From positions 1 through 64,000 of the forward strand of contig NZ_JACBNY010000001.1 of assembly GCF_013449735.1 (NCBI RefSeq): 64,000 bases of DNA, written 5' to 3'. The translations under genes and the position numbers were made by a program. The stretch is from Pseudolactococcus laudensis. Lineage in GTDB: Bacteria; Bacillota; Bacilli; Lactobacillales; Streptococcaceae. The notes under the pieces were generated by a model. It was not told the origin of the DNA. It did no database searches and worked only from the letters and a program-made list of their open reading frames with translations. Position 1 is the stretch's first letter; every line of letters starts with the position of its first letter. Positions 56,622 to 64,000 of the stretch are shown here, piece by piece.

Positions 56622-57971
56622 ATGCACCCTGACCCCGAAAGTCAGTCCTTATTATTTCAAATTGGTTTACTGATTGTTTTGACCATCGTTAATGCGCTTT
56701 TTTCAGGTGCCGAAATGGCACTAGTCTCGACTAGCCGTGCGCGTGTCGAGCAAAGAGCTGCTGAAGGTGATAAGAAATATCAACAATTACTCGGTATTCT
56801 GAATCAACCGAGTAACTTTCTGTCAACGATTCAAATCGGGATTACCCTGATTAATATCTTGTCTGGGGCAAGTTTGGCTGATACCTTGGCATCAAAACTC
56901 GCACCTGTTTTGGGTGGGACTCTCGCAGCCAAAAATTTAGCATCGGTGATTATTCTTGCCATTTTGACCTATGTTTCGATTGTTTTTGGTGAGTTATATC
57001 CTAAACGTATCGCGCAAAATCTTAAAGAAAAATATGCTTTAGCATCGGTGACACCACTGAGAATTTTAGGTGTTATCATGAGCCCATTTGTTTGGTTACT
57101 AGCGACATCGACTAACATCCTCAGTAAATTGACACCAATGACTTTTGATGATAATTCTGAGAATATGACACGTGATGAGATTGAGTACATGCTCAATGCA
57201 GACAGTAGTGTGCTAGATGAGATTGAGCGGGAGATGCTGGCAGGTGTCTTTAGCTTGGATGAGCTCATGGCGCGTGAGATTATGGTACCAAGAACTGATG
57301 CTTTTATGATTGATATTAGCGAAGGAATTCATGAGAATATCGCAGCTGTTCTTGCTCAAAACTACAGTAGAATTCCTGTCTACGTTGATGATAAGGATAA
57401 GGTTGTAGGTGTTTTACATACCAAAACGTTACTGAAAAGTGCTTATGAAAAAGGATTTGATCACCTTGATTTACGTCCGATTTTGCAAGAACCACTTTTT
57501 GTGCCAGAGACAATCTTTGTTGATGACCTATTACGAGAATTAAAGAAAACGCAAAATCAAATGGCCATTTTACTTAATGAGTACGGTGGTGTTGAAGGGA
57601 TTGTCACCCTTGAAGACCTGCTAGAAGAAATCGTTGGTGAAATCGAAGATGAATCTGATATTGCAGAGAAAGATGTTTTCAAAATTAATGAGCATATTTT
57701 CATTGTCAAAGGTGGCTTAACACTGAATGACTTTAATGAATTTTTCGATACACACTTAGAATCAGATGATGTTGATACCATTGCCGGTTATTTCATGGCG
57801 GGTATTGGTGCCATTCCAGGTGAAAAAGAACAAATTGATTATGATGTTGTGACAGAAAAAGACAATTTAACTTTAACCAGTCTAGAGGTTGAAGGGACAC
57901 GTCTCATTAAACTACGTGTGACTTTCCATGAACCTATTGAGACTGATGAAAAAGATAGTGACGAAAAATAA
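56622..57971 (+). CDS. Hemolysin-family CNNM/CorC membrane protein
   Basis: 449 residues: an N-terminal DUF21/CNNM membrane domain (about 1-200, four segments), two CBS domains (about 220-340), and a C-terminal CorC_HlyC (transporter-associated) domain (about 355-440). The family is linked to Mg2+/Co2+ export or homeostasis; the hemolysin name is historical. GGAGG precedes ATG 56622. Separate transcript with a terminator. Confidence 0.9.
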   Translation: MHPDPESQSLLFQIGLLIVLTIVNALFSGAEMALVSTSRARVEQRAAEGDKKYQQLLGILNQPSNFLSTIQIGITLINILSGASLADTLASKLAPVLGGTLAAKNLASVIILAILTYVSIVFGELYPKRIAQNLKEKYALASVTPLRILGVIMSPFVWLLATSTNILSKLTPMTFDDNSENMTRDEIEYMLNADSSVLDEIEREMLAGVFSLDELMAREIMVPRTDAFMIDISEGIHENIAAVLAQNYSRIPVYVDDKDKVVGVLHTKTLLKSAYEKGFDHLDLRPILQEPLFVPETIFVDDLLRELKKTQNQMAILLNEYGGVEGIVTLEDLLEEIVGEIEDESDIAEKDVFKINEHIFIVKGGLTLNDFNEFFDTHLESDDVDTIAGYFMAGIGAIPGEKEQIDYDVVTEKDNLTLTSLEVEGTRLIKLRVTFHEPIETDEKDSDEK

Positions 57972-57976
57972 AATTT

Positions 57977-57999
57977 AATCTGCGAAAGCAGATTTTTTA
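57977..57999 (+). terminator. Terminator of the CorC-type gene
   Basis: AATCTGC-GAAA-GCAGATT followed by TTTT, right after the stop. Confidence 0.8.
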
Positions 58000-58030
58000 T
58001 TCTATCAAGTTATATATCTGTGACAAGAAA

Positions 58031-58072
58031 AAAATAGTCTAGCAACTTATATTTTAGTTGCTAGACTATTTT
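58031..58072. terminator. Terminator downstream of tRNA-Leu
   Basis: AAAATAGTCTAGCAAC and GTTGCTAGACTATTTT: a perfect 16-bp stem; on the minus strand it follows the tRNA gene and ends in T's. Confidence 0.85.
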
Positions 58073-58086
58073 GCTTTTTAAAGTGA

Positions 58087-58169
58087 TGCGGAGAAAGGGA
58101 TTTGAACCCTCACACCCGTTCGGATACATGCACCTGAAGCATGCGCGTCTGCCATTCCGCCACCTCCGC
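58087..58169 (-). tRNA. tRNA-Leu (CAG anticodon)
   Basis: Minus-strand GCGGAGG ... CTCCGC acceptor stem, 83 nt, class II with a long variable arm (GTATCCGAACGGGTGTG). The T-loop is GGTTCAAATCC. The anticodon loop TTCAGGT places CAG at 58136-58134, reading CUG codons. No CCA is encoded, so it is added by the CCA-adding enzyme. A terminator follows at 58031-58072. Confidence 0.93.
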
Positions 58170-58249
58170 TTAACTATTCCATTATATCAAAAAAGTGAGA
58201 AAAGTGTCGGATAAAAGTTAGGATTAAAATTTCTATTTTTACAACAAAT

Positions 58250-58294
58250 GATAGTTTTTGGAAGAAAAAAAGTCAAAACGATTATTTTTGGAAG
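58250..58294 (+). promoter_or_regulatory. Direct repeat upstream of the fruRKA promoter
   Basis: GATAGTTTTTGGAAG (58250-58264) and GATTATTTTTGGAAG (58280-58294), 13/15 identical and 30 bp apart, just before the -35 box. Candidate binding sites of the DeoR-type regulator encoded next. Confidence 0.45.
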
Positions 58295-58311
58295 TTTTTG
58301 ATAGAAAATGC

Positions 58312-58340
58312 TTGACAATGAATTATTTTGCTTGTATAAT
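58312..58340 (+). promoter_or_regulatory. fruRKA promoter
   Basis: TTGACA (58312-58317), 17-bp spacer, TATAAT (58335-58340): perfect consensus. Confidence 0.88.
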
Positions 58341-58345
58341 TGAAC

Positions 58346-58359
58346 TGTAAACGGTTACA
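58346..58359 (+). promoter_or_regulatory. cre site (CcpA) over the fruRKA start site
   Basis: TGTAAACGGTTACA matches TGNNANCGNTNNCA exactly and overlaps the expected transcription start, which implies CcpA repression. Confidence 0.85.
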
Positions 58360-58418
58360 GCAAGTATTGGATTTACCTGCCATTAGGTAAATATTGCTGA
58401 ATCATTAGGAGAACGGCC

Positions 58419-59141
58419 ATGCTAAAAAACGCTAGAAAACAAAAGATTTTAGACCTTGTAAATCAAAAAGGTTATGTGACTTTGGAACTTTTGGCACAAG
58501 GGTTGGATACGAGTGAATCGACGGTTAGACGTGATTTAACAGAGTTGGATAAATGTCAACAACTCAGACGTGTCCATGGTGGAGCTGAAAGTTTATTGAA
58601 CTTACGATATGAAGAAGGTGTTGCTGAAAAATCTGTTAAAAACGTGCAAGCCAAGCAAATTATTGCACAAAGAGCAGTCAGCCATCTTAACAATGGTGAT
58701 GTCATTTTCATGGATGCAGGTACAACTGTTGCCATGATGACTGACTATCTAACGGATGTGGAAAATATTACAGTTGTAACTAACTCAGTTCATACGGCAT
58801 CAACGCTGATGGATAAAAAAATTAAGACCATTATCATCGGTGGTGCCGTTAAACCAACAACAGAAGCTGTTACAGGTAATTTTGCGATTCAGCAGCTAGT
58901 GACCTTTAACTTTAGCAAGGCTTTCATCGGGGCAAATGGTATCTCACGAGATGGTGGTATCACAACGCCAGATGAAGAAGAGGCGACGATTAAACGTTTA
59001 GTTTTACGACAGTCGAAAAAGAAATATATTTTAGCTGATAGTTCAAAACTAGGCCAAATCTATTTTGCAAAAATTGCAGAATTTGATGACAAGATTGACA
59101 TTATTACGGAGGAAATTCATGATTTACACAGTGACACTTAA
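58419..59141 (+). CDS. fruR: DeoR-family fructose operon regulator
   Basis: 240 residues: a DeoR helix-turn-helix at the N-terminus (LDTSESTVRRDLTELD) and a sugar-phosphate-binding C-terminal domain (DAGTTVAMMTDYL; ADSSKLG). It should sense fructose-1-phosphate and repress the operon. First gene of fruRKA, behind a consensus promoter, a cre site and an ATTTACCT/AGGTAAAT hairpin at 58371-58392. GGAG before ATG. Confidence 0.92.
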   Translation: MLKNARKQKILDLVNQKGYVTLELLAQGLDTSESTVRRDLTELDKCQQLRRVHGGAESLLNLRYEEGVAEKSVKNVQAKQIIAQRAVSHLNNGDVIFMDAGTTVAMMTDYLTDVENITVVTNSVHTASTLMDKKIKTIIIGGAVKPTTEAVTGNFAIQQLVTFNFSKAFIGANGISRDGGITTPDEEEATIKRLVLRQSKKKYILADSSKLGQIYFAKIAEFDDKIDIITEEIHDLHSDT

Positions 59142-60030
59142 CCCATCTATCGACTTTCTGGTACGCTTACCAGAGTTCAAAGTAGGTGAGGTTAATCGAA
59201 TGACTAGCGACGATAAATTCCCTGGTGGTAAAGGGATTAATGTTTCACGTATCTTAGCTCGCCTTGACTCGCACTCGACTGCCTTAGGTTTTCTTGGTGG
59301 CTTTACTGGCGCATTTATCAAGGAAAAACTTGAAGCAGAAGATATTCAAACAGATTTTGTCAAGATTGCATCAGACACGAGAATCAATGTCAAAATCAAA
59401 TCGAATATCGAAAGCGAAATCAATGGTGCAGGACCGAAAATCTCAGCAGCAGAGCGAGATGCCTTCTTTGCCAAACTTGATGTTTTGACAGCAGCAGATA
59501 TCGTTGTCCTAGCCGGTTCAGCACCAGCTAGCCTTGGGCAAGATTTCTACCTAGATGTCATCAACAAAATCAAAGCGCAAGGCGCTGAGTTTGTCATTGA
59601 TATCGAAGGGGACGTCTTGGTTAAATCATTAGCCAACCGCCCATTGGTTGTTAAACCTAACAACCATGAGTTAGGTGCTATCTACGGTGTCGAATTCGAT
59701 AGCGTAGAAGAGTTGATTCCTTATGGTCACAAGTTGCTGGCTGATGGCGCACAATACGCCATGATTTCGATGGCAGGCGACGGTGCTTTGTTATTTGCAG
59801 ACGGAAAAACTTACTTTGCCAAAGCGATTAAAGGGACAGTAAAAAATTCTGTTGGAGCTGGCGACTCAATGATTGCTGGTTTTGTCGGAGAATTTGTCAA
59901 GTCGCATGATGCGGTTAAAGCTTTCCGACAAGGGGTAGCTTGTGGCACTGCAACAGCTTTCTCAGATGACTTGGCAGAAGCAGCCTTCATCAAAGAAATT
60001 TCTGACCAAGTGGTCATTGAAGAATGTTAA
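59119..60030 (+). CDS. fruK: 1-Phosphofructokinase
   Basis: 303 residues of the PfkB family. Signature 1-like FPGGKGINVSRILARL near residue 36 and signature 2 NSVGAGDSMIAGF near residue 245, with the catalytic Asp. It phosphorylates fructose-1-phosphate made by FruA. ATG 59119 has GGAGG and overlaps fruR by 23 bp; TTG 59065 further up is in frame but unlikely. Confidence 0.95.
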   Translation: MIYTVTLNPSIDFLVRLPEFKVGEVNRMTSDDKFPGGKGINVSRILARLDSHSTALGFLGGFTGAFIKEKLEAEDIQTDFVKIASDTRINVKIKSNIESEINGAGPKISAAERDAFFAKLDVLTAADIVVLAGSAPASLGQDFYLDVINKIKAQGAEFVIDIEGDVLVKSLANRPLVVKPNNHELGAIYGVEFDSVEELIPYGHKLLADGAQYAMISMAGDGALLFADGKTYFAKAIKGTVKNSVGAGDSMIAGFVGEFVKSHDAVKAFRQGVACGTATAFSDDLAEAAFIKEISDQVVIEEC

Positions 60031-60063
60031 TTTGATTTAATTTATATTTAGAAAGGTTTTCTT

Positions 60064-62013
60064 ATGAAAATTCAGGACTTATTACAAAAAGATGCGATGA
60101 TTCTATCGCTCAATGCAACGAATAAAGCAGATGCCATTACAGAAATGGTCCAAAAACTCGTTGACACAGGTTATGTGACTGACTTTGATACATTTAAAGA
60201 TGGCATCTTAGCACGTGAAGCATTAACAACAACTGGTCTTGGTGATGGTATCGCAATGCCTCACAGCAAAAATGCAGCAGTTAAAGAAGCGGTAGTGTTA
60301 TTTGCTAAGAAAGATGGCGGACTAGACTATGAATCACTAGATGGTCAACCAACTGATTTATTCTTCATGATTGCAGCACCGGATGGCGCTAACGACACGC
60401 ATTTAGCAGCACTTGCTGAATTGTCTAAGTATCTGATGAAAGATGGTTTTGCGGATTCACTTCGTTCAACATCAACGCCAGACCAAGTATTAGCAGCATT
60501 CAACGCCGCTGAAGAAGAAACAGTCAAAGAGTCTGTTGCATCTGTCAACAATGACGAAGACTTCGTTGTTGCAGTAACAGCTTGTACGACAGGTATTGCC
60601 CACACTTATATGGCTGAAGAAGCGCTTAAAAAACAAGCAAAAGAGCTCGGTGTGGCAATTAAAGTCGAAACAAATGGTGCATCTGGTATCGGTAACAAAT
60701 TGACAGCAGAAGACATCAAAAAAGCAAAAGGTGTTATTATCGCAGCTGATAAAGCAGTTGAAATGGATCGTTTCGATGGCAAACCATTGATTTTGAAACC
60801 AGTTGCAGCTGGTATTCGTGAACCAGAAAACTTGATTAAAGAAGCACTTTCGGGTAACTTACCAACTTATAAATCAACAGGTCAAGCCCAAGAAAATGAA
60901 TCTGAGGAAAAACTCAGCATTGGTAAAGCTTTCTATAAACACTTGATGAGTGGTGTTTCAAGTATGTTACCGTTCGTTATCGGTGGTGGTATCGCGATTG
61001 CGATTGCCTTCCTCATTGATAATGCCATGGGTGTACCAAAAGACCAACTCGCTAACCTTGGTAGCTACCATGAATTAGCATCAGTCTTCAAACAACTCGG
61101 TGGCGCAGCCTTTGGTTTCATGCTACCAATCCTTGCAGGTTACATCGCCTACTCTATCGCTGAAAAACCAGGTTTAGTAGCAGGTTTCGTTGCGGGTGCG
61201 ATTGCGTCAAATGGTCTTGCCTTTGGTAAAGTACCATTTGCCAGTGGTGGTGAGAAGACATTAGCTCTGGCTGGTGTACCGTCTGGTTTCCTAGGCGCGC
61301 TTGTCGGTGGTTTCCTTGCCGGTGGTGTTATCCTCATTCTTAAAAAAGTCTTTTCTAATGTTCCGCGCTCGCTTAACGGTATTGTTTCAATCTTGATTTA
61401 CCCAGTATTAGGTGTTTTGATTACTGGTTTCCTCATGCTCTTTGTCAATATTCCAATGGCAGCTATCAACAGTGGTTTGACAAACTTCCTTAATAGTTTA
61501 TCAGGTGCCAATGCGGTTCTACTAGGGGCTTTACTTGGTGGTATGATGGCTATCGATATGGGTGGACCATTTAACAAAACCGCTTATGTTTTTGGTACAG
61601 GTACACTTGCAGCAACTGTTGCTTCTGGTGGTTCAGTTGTCATGGCAGCAGTTATGGCTGGTGGTATGGTACCACCACTTGCAGTCTTTGTTGCAACATT
61701 GCTCTTTAAAAACAAATTCACAAAAGAAGAACAAGATTCAGGTTTGACAAATATCGTCATGGGTCTTTCATTCATCACTGAAGGTGCGATTCCATTTGGC
61801 GCAGCTGACCCTGCGCGTGCCATTCCTTCATTTGTCCTCGGTTCTGCTGTTACAGGTGGTCTTGTCGGCGCGCTTGGGATCAAACTCATGGCGCCACACG
61901 GTGGTATCTTCGTTATCGCTTTGACAAGTAATCCAATCATGTATCTAGTAGCTGTAGCAATCGGTGCAGTTATCTCAGGTATTGTGTTTGGTGCCTTGCG
62001 TAAAGCAAAATAA
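60064..62013 (+). CDS. fruA: Fructose-specific PTS enzyme IIABC
   Basis: 649 residues: EIIA (about 1-145, phospho-His67 in MPHSKNA), EIIB (about 168-270, phospho-Cys174 in TACTTGIAHTYMA) and the membrane EIIC (about 295-645). It imports fructose as fructose-1-phosphate. Last gene of fruRKA, with AAAGG site and terminator. Confidence 0.96.
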   Translation: MKIQDLLQKDAMILSLNATNKADAITEMVQKLVDTGYVTDFDTFKDGILAREALTTTGLGDGIAMPHSKNAAVKEAVVLFAKKDGGLDYESLDGQPTDLFFMIAAPDGANDTHLAALAELSKYLMKDGFADSLRSTSTPDQVLAAFNAAEEETVKESVASVNNDEDFVVAVTACTTGIAHTYMAEEALKKQAKELGVAIKVETNGASGIGNKLTAEDIKKAKGVIIAADKAVEMDRFDGKPLILKPVAAGIREPENLIKEALSGNLPTYKSTGQAQENESEEKLSIGKAFYKHLMSGVSSMLPFVIGGGIAIAIAFLIDNAMGVPKDQLANLGSYHELASVFKQLGGAAFGFMLPILAGYIAYSIAEKPGLVAGFVAGAIASNGLAFGKVPFASGGEKTLALAGVPSGFLGALVGGFLAGGVILILKKVFSNVPRSLNGIVSILIYPVLGVLITGFLMLFVNIPMAAINSGLTNFLNSLSGANAVLLGALLGGMMAIDMGGPFNKTAYVFGTGTLAATVASGGSVVMAAVMAGGMVPPLAVFVATLLFKNKFTKEEQDSGLTNIVMGLSFITEGAIPFGAADPARAIPSFVLGSAVTGGLVGALGIKLMAPHGGIFVIALTSNPIMYLVAVAIGAVISGIVFGALRKAK

Positions 62014-62043
62014 GTTTCAGACTTATCCTAAGTTTTTATCAAG

Positions 62044-62075
62044 AAAAGAACGTCTATTGTAGGCGTTCTTTTTTG
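62044..62075 (+). terminator. fruRKA terminator
   Basis: AAAGAACG and CGTTCTTT around a 10-12-nt loop, then T's. Confidence 0.85.
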
Positions 62076-62205
62076 ATTTACTGATACCTTACGCTTACTG
62101 CCAGGATAGCTTGTGCCTTTATAAAACCAGATGATAATTGCAGACACGCTGAAAATGGAGAGATTATGGTAAAATATGAGGAGAATTGATAAAGGAGATG
62201 CTGAT

Positions 62206-63141
62206 ATGATTGCTATTATGCGTGAGATGTCTAGGGAGATGAGACAATACTATGAGGCCTTATTTTCAGATCAACTCTTAAGTATTGATAAACACCTAAC
62301 GGTATTTTATCCAGAAGTTGAGATATTAATTTCTGAGCCAAATGTGACATCTGAATTTTTGATGCATTTTCCTAACCTCAAATTGATTTTCACCCTATCA
62401 GCAGGGGTCAATAAAATGCCTTTTGATTATTTGAAAGCGAATCAAGTTATTTTGACGAATAGTCGTGGTCTTCATGCAGAGCATATGTCAGAACACGCTT
62501 TAGCGATGATTTTAGCACAGACGCGTCAGATTAATTTAGCTGTTAAAAATCAGTTGCGGCATCATTGGGCGCATAACGAGGGGGAGTTCACGACTGTTCA
62601 TGACAAAACTTTGTGTGTTGTTGGTGCGGGAACGATTGGTCATGCGCTAGCTCGCAAAGCCATCGCAATGGGGATGCAGGTTACAGGTGTTTCATGAACG
62701 GGTAGGCAGCAGGAAAATTATCAAACCATGTATCCAACAGACAAACTCATCGAAGCCGTTGCAACAGCAGATGTTGTTGTTTTACTGCTACCATTGACAC
62801 CTAAAACTTACCATTTATTTGATCATCACATCTTTTCAGCGATGAAAAAAGGCACCACATTGATTAATCTATCGCGTGGCGGAACGGTTGACGAAGTAGC
62901 GTTAATCGATGCGCTGAATAATGGACAAGTTGGTTTTGCAGGTTTGGATGTTTTTAAAGATGAGCCATTGGGTAGCGAATCGGTCTTTTGGGAGATGCCA
63001 AATGTACTGATTACGCCACATGTCGCAGGTGATATTTCAGATTATCTTGACCGTGCTCTGAACATATTTGCGAACGTTTTAGCAGATTTCAGAAATGGTA
63101 CAGAAGTCAAAAATCGTGTGGATTTGGATCTGGGATATTAG
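62206..63141 (+). pseudogene. D-2-hydroxyacid dehydrogenase, in-frame stop
   Basis: Two segments in one frame. The first has the substrate part and the NAD-binding loop GAGTIGHALA. The stop TGA at 62695-62697 interrupts where an Arg (CGA) fits (between GVS and TGR). The second has LPLTPKTYHLF and NLSRGGTVDE with the catalytic His region ITPHVAGD. A full product would be about 311 residues. ATG 62206 has AAAGGAG upstream; the earlier in-frame ATG at 62176 does not. A single C-to-T change explains the stop. Confidence 0.85.
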
Positions 63142-63154
63142 ATGAAACCTATTA

Positions 63155-63192
63155 AAAATCACTTATGACTGCTTAATGTCATAAGTGATTTT
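63155..63192. terminator. Bidirectional terminator
   Basis: AAAATCACTTATGAC and GTCATAAGTGATTTT: a perfect 15-bp stem, between the dehydrogenase and the convergent kinase-like gene. Confidence 0.9.
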
Positions 63193-63319
63193 AATATTAT
63201 TTCATTGTTGGAAAATAATAGAATTGCTTAAAGCGATTTATTACGAATATATACGATTTTTTCAAAGTGTTACCCACTTTTATAGTTACATTCCAGTACA
63301 TCAACATATAAACTGGAAC

Positions 63320-63859
63320 TTATAGATAACTTTGAATCATTTGAAAATTTTTCTCCAATGGCAAACTGCCATCTACAATAATATGCTTGCAATACAATTT
63401 CATTTGCCATTCATCATGCTTTGCTTTACTTCTCATATCTAAGCCACCGTCGTCATATGCCGCCGCCCAGTTTAAAAATTCTTGATGATTTTCATACATA
63501 TCTCCTCCTGTATCAATCCTGTCCCCAAAATGTTCTCGTTCTCTTCTCCTCAATCTTTCAAGTCGTCTATTCGTATCGGTTTATACTCGAATAGCTAATG
63601 AAAATAAGGGAATTAACTCATCACCCCAGTCAACAAGTGAACCTGATATAACAACTTTTTCATGTTCATTTATATCTTTTTTCATCATAGATAATCGTTC
63701 TGAAATATTTCTTTTTATAGTATAGGGTGGATCTGTTGCTTGCCAAAAATAATCATCAGTATCCATAAAATAGAACCCCAATTTATCAGATATATATTTA
63801 CCAATAGTTGAGGTCCCAGAACCAGACGCACCATATATATGAATCACTTGTTTGCCCAT
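63320..63859 (-). pseudogene. AAA_18-type P-loop kinase-like protein, in-frame stop
   Basis: Two segments in one minus-strand frame. The first has P-loop GASGSGTST and an adenylate-kinase-like DTDDYF motif. TAA at about 63583-63581 interrupts after LAIRV, and the frame goes on with a basic lid-like segment (TDTNRRLERLRRRE). Restored length is about 179 residues, normal for small adenylate kinase-like NTPases of unknown substrate. ATG 63859 has AGGAAGGG upstream. One base change explains the stop. A promoter may lie in 63860-64000, where nothing else is visible. Confidence 0.78.
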
Positions 63860-64000
63860 TATATCCCTTCCTGCAAATTCAAATTTGTAAGGTAAGTATA
63901 TCACAATTTTTTTGATTTTCATTCATTTATCAACAGATTTTAAGCCATTTCAAAATCATTTACTTTAGAAATAAGTCACAGCATGGCACCTGTTTTTTGC

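Noticed and set aside
1-64000. CRISPR array, prophage or insertion sequence
   Set aside because: No evenly spaced repeats with unique spacers, no phage structural genes and no transposase were seen; the only tandem repeat has identical units.

Overview
The window is a contiguous piece of a low-GC Gram-positive chromosome, most likely Lactococcus or a close Streptococcaceae relative (the Lactococcus piscium type fits best, by inference only). The signs are lactococcal-type PepN and PepT, adjacent recA-spx, an Rgg-family regulator, a lysine-type MurE, an L27 with a Prp-cleaved N-terminus, a hisS T-box and extended -10 promoters. Most of the sequence is core chromosome: peptidases, aminoacyl-tRNA synthetases, ribosomal proteins L21/L27, DNA repair, cell wall and tRNA/rRNA maturation. 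Accessory or decaying patches sit between these blocks.

Layout. 0.3-2.4 kb: ECF sigma factor, frameshifted anti-sigma factor and a lipoprotein. 2.5-5.1 kb: pepN. 5.2-8.6 kb: a BcrA-type ABC exporter facing a two-component system whose kinase is frameshifted. 8.7-12.2 kb: NfeD-like protein and flotillin; a Fic gene lies between two copies of the flotillin 3' end. 12.2-13.6 kb: rplU-prp-rpmA with leader. 13.6-22.2 kb: pepT, uspA, an antiporter, cysteine desulfurase, thiI and a drug exporter. 22.3-26.0 kb: an AT-rich cluster of an Rgg regulator, a 20-residue peptide, an MFS exporter with an in-frame stop, and an E1/ThiF-like enzyme. 26.1-37.2 kb: tyrS, traX-like, pbp1B, recF-yaaA, two M16 peptidase homologues, rodZ and pgsA. 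37.2-43.3 kb: T-box-controlled hisS, aspS and two YitT paralogues separated by a 3 x 94 bp tandem array. 43.3-43.6 kb: a type I toxin-antitoxin locus. 43.7-57.9 kb: dusB-hslO, murE, mutM, recA-spx, csbD, tatD-rnmV-rsmA, an AI-2E-family permease and a CorC-type protein. 58.1-62.1 kb: tRNA-Leu and the fruRKA operon. 62.2-63.9 kb: two genes each broken by one in-frame stop.

The most interesting part is the Rgg/peptide/MFS/E1 cluster. It has the gene set of a microcin C-like or other ThiF-dependent modified-peptide pathway, yet the peptide ends like the short hydrophobic pheromones that Rgg proteins sense. The exporter appears inactivated. Five genes in 64 kb carry a single frameshift or nonsense change, so the strain seems to be losing sensing and export functions, unless some of these are sequencing errors.

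Other items outside ordinary annotation are a 160-bp element inside the loop of the hisS T-box terminator, the flotillin-end duplication around fic, the 94-bp array between the yitT genes, and the holin-like toxin with its convergent antisense RNA.
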